A stretch of DNA of 5,509 bases. Source: an uncultured Clostridium sp. (GTDB taxonomy: Bacteria; Bacillota_A; Clostridia; Lachnospirales; Lachnospiraceae). The notes below the pieces were generated by a model. It worked only from the letters and a program-made list of their open reading frames with translations, did not search any database and was not told where the DNA came from. Location: NCBI GenBank assembly GCA_900556965.1, contig USQV01000082.1, positions 1 to 5,509 on the forward strand, read 5' to 3'. Shown here piece by piece: positions 5,039-5,509 of this stretch (its first letter is position 1; each line of letters starts with the position of its first letter). The translations under genes and the position numbers were made by a program.

Positions 5039-5509
5039 ATGGCAGTTTTCCGTGTGGAACGCAACACAGGCTACACCGTAATGAGCAACCACCACTTACG
5101 CAATAAGGAGCTTTCCTTAAAGGCAAAGGGGCTGTTATCTCAAATGTTGTCTTTGCCGGAAGATTGGGACTACACCCTTGCGGGGCTGTCCTACATCAAC
5201 CGGGAGAAAATCGACGCTATCCGCGAAGCAGTCCGGGAGCTTGAACGCGCCGGGTACATCAAACGCAGCAGGGAGCGCGACAGCAAGGGACGCTTGCGGG
5301 GAGCTGATTATGTTATCTATGAACAGCCGCAGCCCTCTGATGAAGGAGCTGCACCCGCTGACAGGCAGCCGCCTATATCGGAAATGCCTACGTTGGAATT
5401 ACCTACATTGGAAAATCCAACATTGGATAATCCTATGTTGGAAAAACCTACGTTGGAAAATCCAACGCAATTAAATAAAGATATATCAAGAACTAACTTA
5501 CCAAAAAAA
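5039..5509 (+). CDS. Helix-turn-helix replication-initiator-like protein of a Tn1549-type element, N-terminal part
   Basis: The first 157 codons are present and the frame is open at the window end. Residues 1-95 look like a winged helix-turn-helix: F-R-V-E-R (4-8), the well-conserved V-M-S-N-H-H-L-R (14-21), L-S-L-K-A-K-G-L-L-S (25-34), L-P-E-D-W-D-Y-T (39-46), then E-A-V-R-E-L-E-R-A-G-Y-I (63-74) as the recognition region and D-Y-V-I-Y-E as the wing. I recognise this N-terminus from helix-turn-helix proteins (often called replication initiator-like or DUF6017) near the start of Tn1549-like integrative conjugative elements; this is from memory. Residues 96-116 are a Pro/Gln linker, followed by a P-T-L-E-N repeat tract (117-143). 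The ATG at 5039 has AAGGAG 10 nt upstream. The frame is also open for 50 codons upstream, back to an ATG at 4889 that lacks a ribosome binding site. A DNA-binding role in element replication or its control is likely. Confidence 0.85.
   Translation, partial: MAVFRVERNTGYTVMSNHHLRNKELSLKAKGLLSQMLSLPEDWDYTLAGLSYINREKIDAIREAVRELERAGYIKRSRERDSKGRLRGADYVIYEQPQPSDEGAAPADRQPPISEMPTLELPTLENPTLDNPMLEKPTLENPTQLNKDISRTNLPKK
5387..5476 (+). repeat. Six 15-nt tandem repeats inside the initiator-like gene
   Basis: Units begin at 5387, 5402, 5417, 5432, 5447 and 5462 and follow CCT-ACG-TTG-GAA-AAT with variation; the sixth is degenerate. They encode P-T-L-E-L, P-T-L-E-N, P-T-L-D-N, P-M-L-E-K, P-T-L-E-N and P-T-Q-L-N. 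Each of the first five also contains CCWAYRTTGG, a small imperfect dyad. TTGGAAAATCCAA occurs twice (5408-5420, 5453-5465). Confidence 0.85.

Noticed and set aside
1..5509. CRISPR array, tRNA, rRNA or riboswitch
   Set aside because: No spaced direct repeats of CRISPR size, no cloverleaf-like or rRNA-like segment, and no untranslated leader long enough to hold a riboswitch that I recognise.

Overview
The window looks like chromosome of an endospore-forming Clostridia species, most likely Lachnospiraceae, with the first genes of an integrated mobile element at its right end. The assignment rests on the gene block rsmD-coaD-ylbJ (shared with Bacillus ylbH-ylbI-ylbJ), a sporulation membrane protein with a sigma-E-like promoter, and the style of the protein sequences. 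It is inference, since no marker gene for taxonomy is present.

Positions 1-1538 (minus strand) hold a tightly packed operon: rsuA (16S rRNA pseudouridine synthase, TTG start), then a HAD-superfamily phosphatase joined to it by an ATGA overlap, then a LysR-type regulator whose start lies inside the end of the HAD gene and which runs off the left edge. A 94-nt divergent gap (1539-1632) separates rsuA from ylbJ (plus strand, 1633-2580). In it, an ATA-16 bp-CATACAGT element fits the sigma-E consensus, matching YlbJ's known mother-cell role.

Positions 2575-4226 (minus strand) form a second operon, read rsmD, coaD, then an uncharacterised coiled-coil protein with an ATP-synthase-b-like pattern. 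The last gene meets ylbJ tail to tail with a 6-nt overlap of the coding ends. A sigma-A-like promoter precedes rsmD. The operon combines ribosomal RNA modification (RsmD), coenzyme A synthesis (CoaD) and a protein of unknown role.

Positions 4227-4465 are AT-rich and non-coding. They hold the rsmD promoter, a 67-bp imperfect dyad and short direct repeats. I read this as the junction between chromosome and mobile element, but the exact att site is not visible. Positions 4466-5509 (plus strand) hold a 120-residue protein of unknown function with a strong intrinsic terminator, then the start of a helix-turn-helix, replication-initiator-like protein of the type found in Tn1549-like integrative conjugative elements of gut Firmicutes. 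The latter carries an in-gene array of 15-nt repeats encoding P-T-L-E-N-like units. The element seems to have inserted just upstream of rsmD, where recG often lies in related genomes.

Nothing here is clearly a new system. The best leads are the iteron-like array inside the initiator-like gene, the dyad at the presumed element edge, and the uncharacterised coiled-coil gene between coaD and ylbJ.
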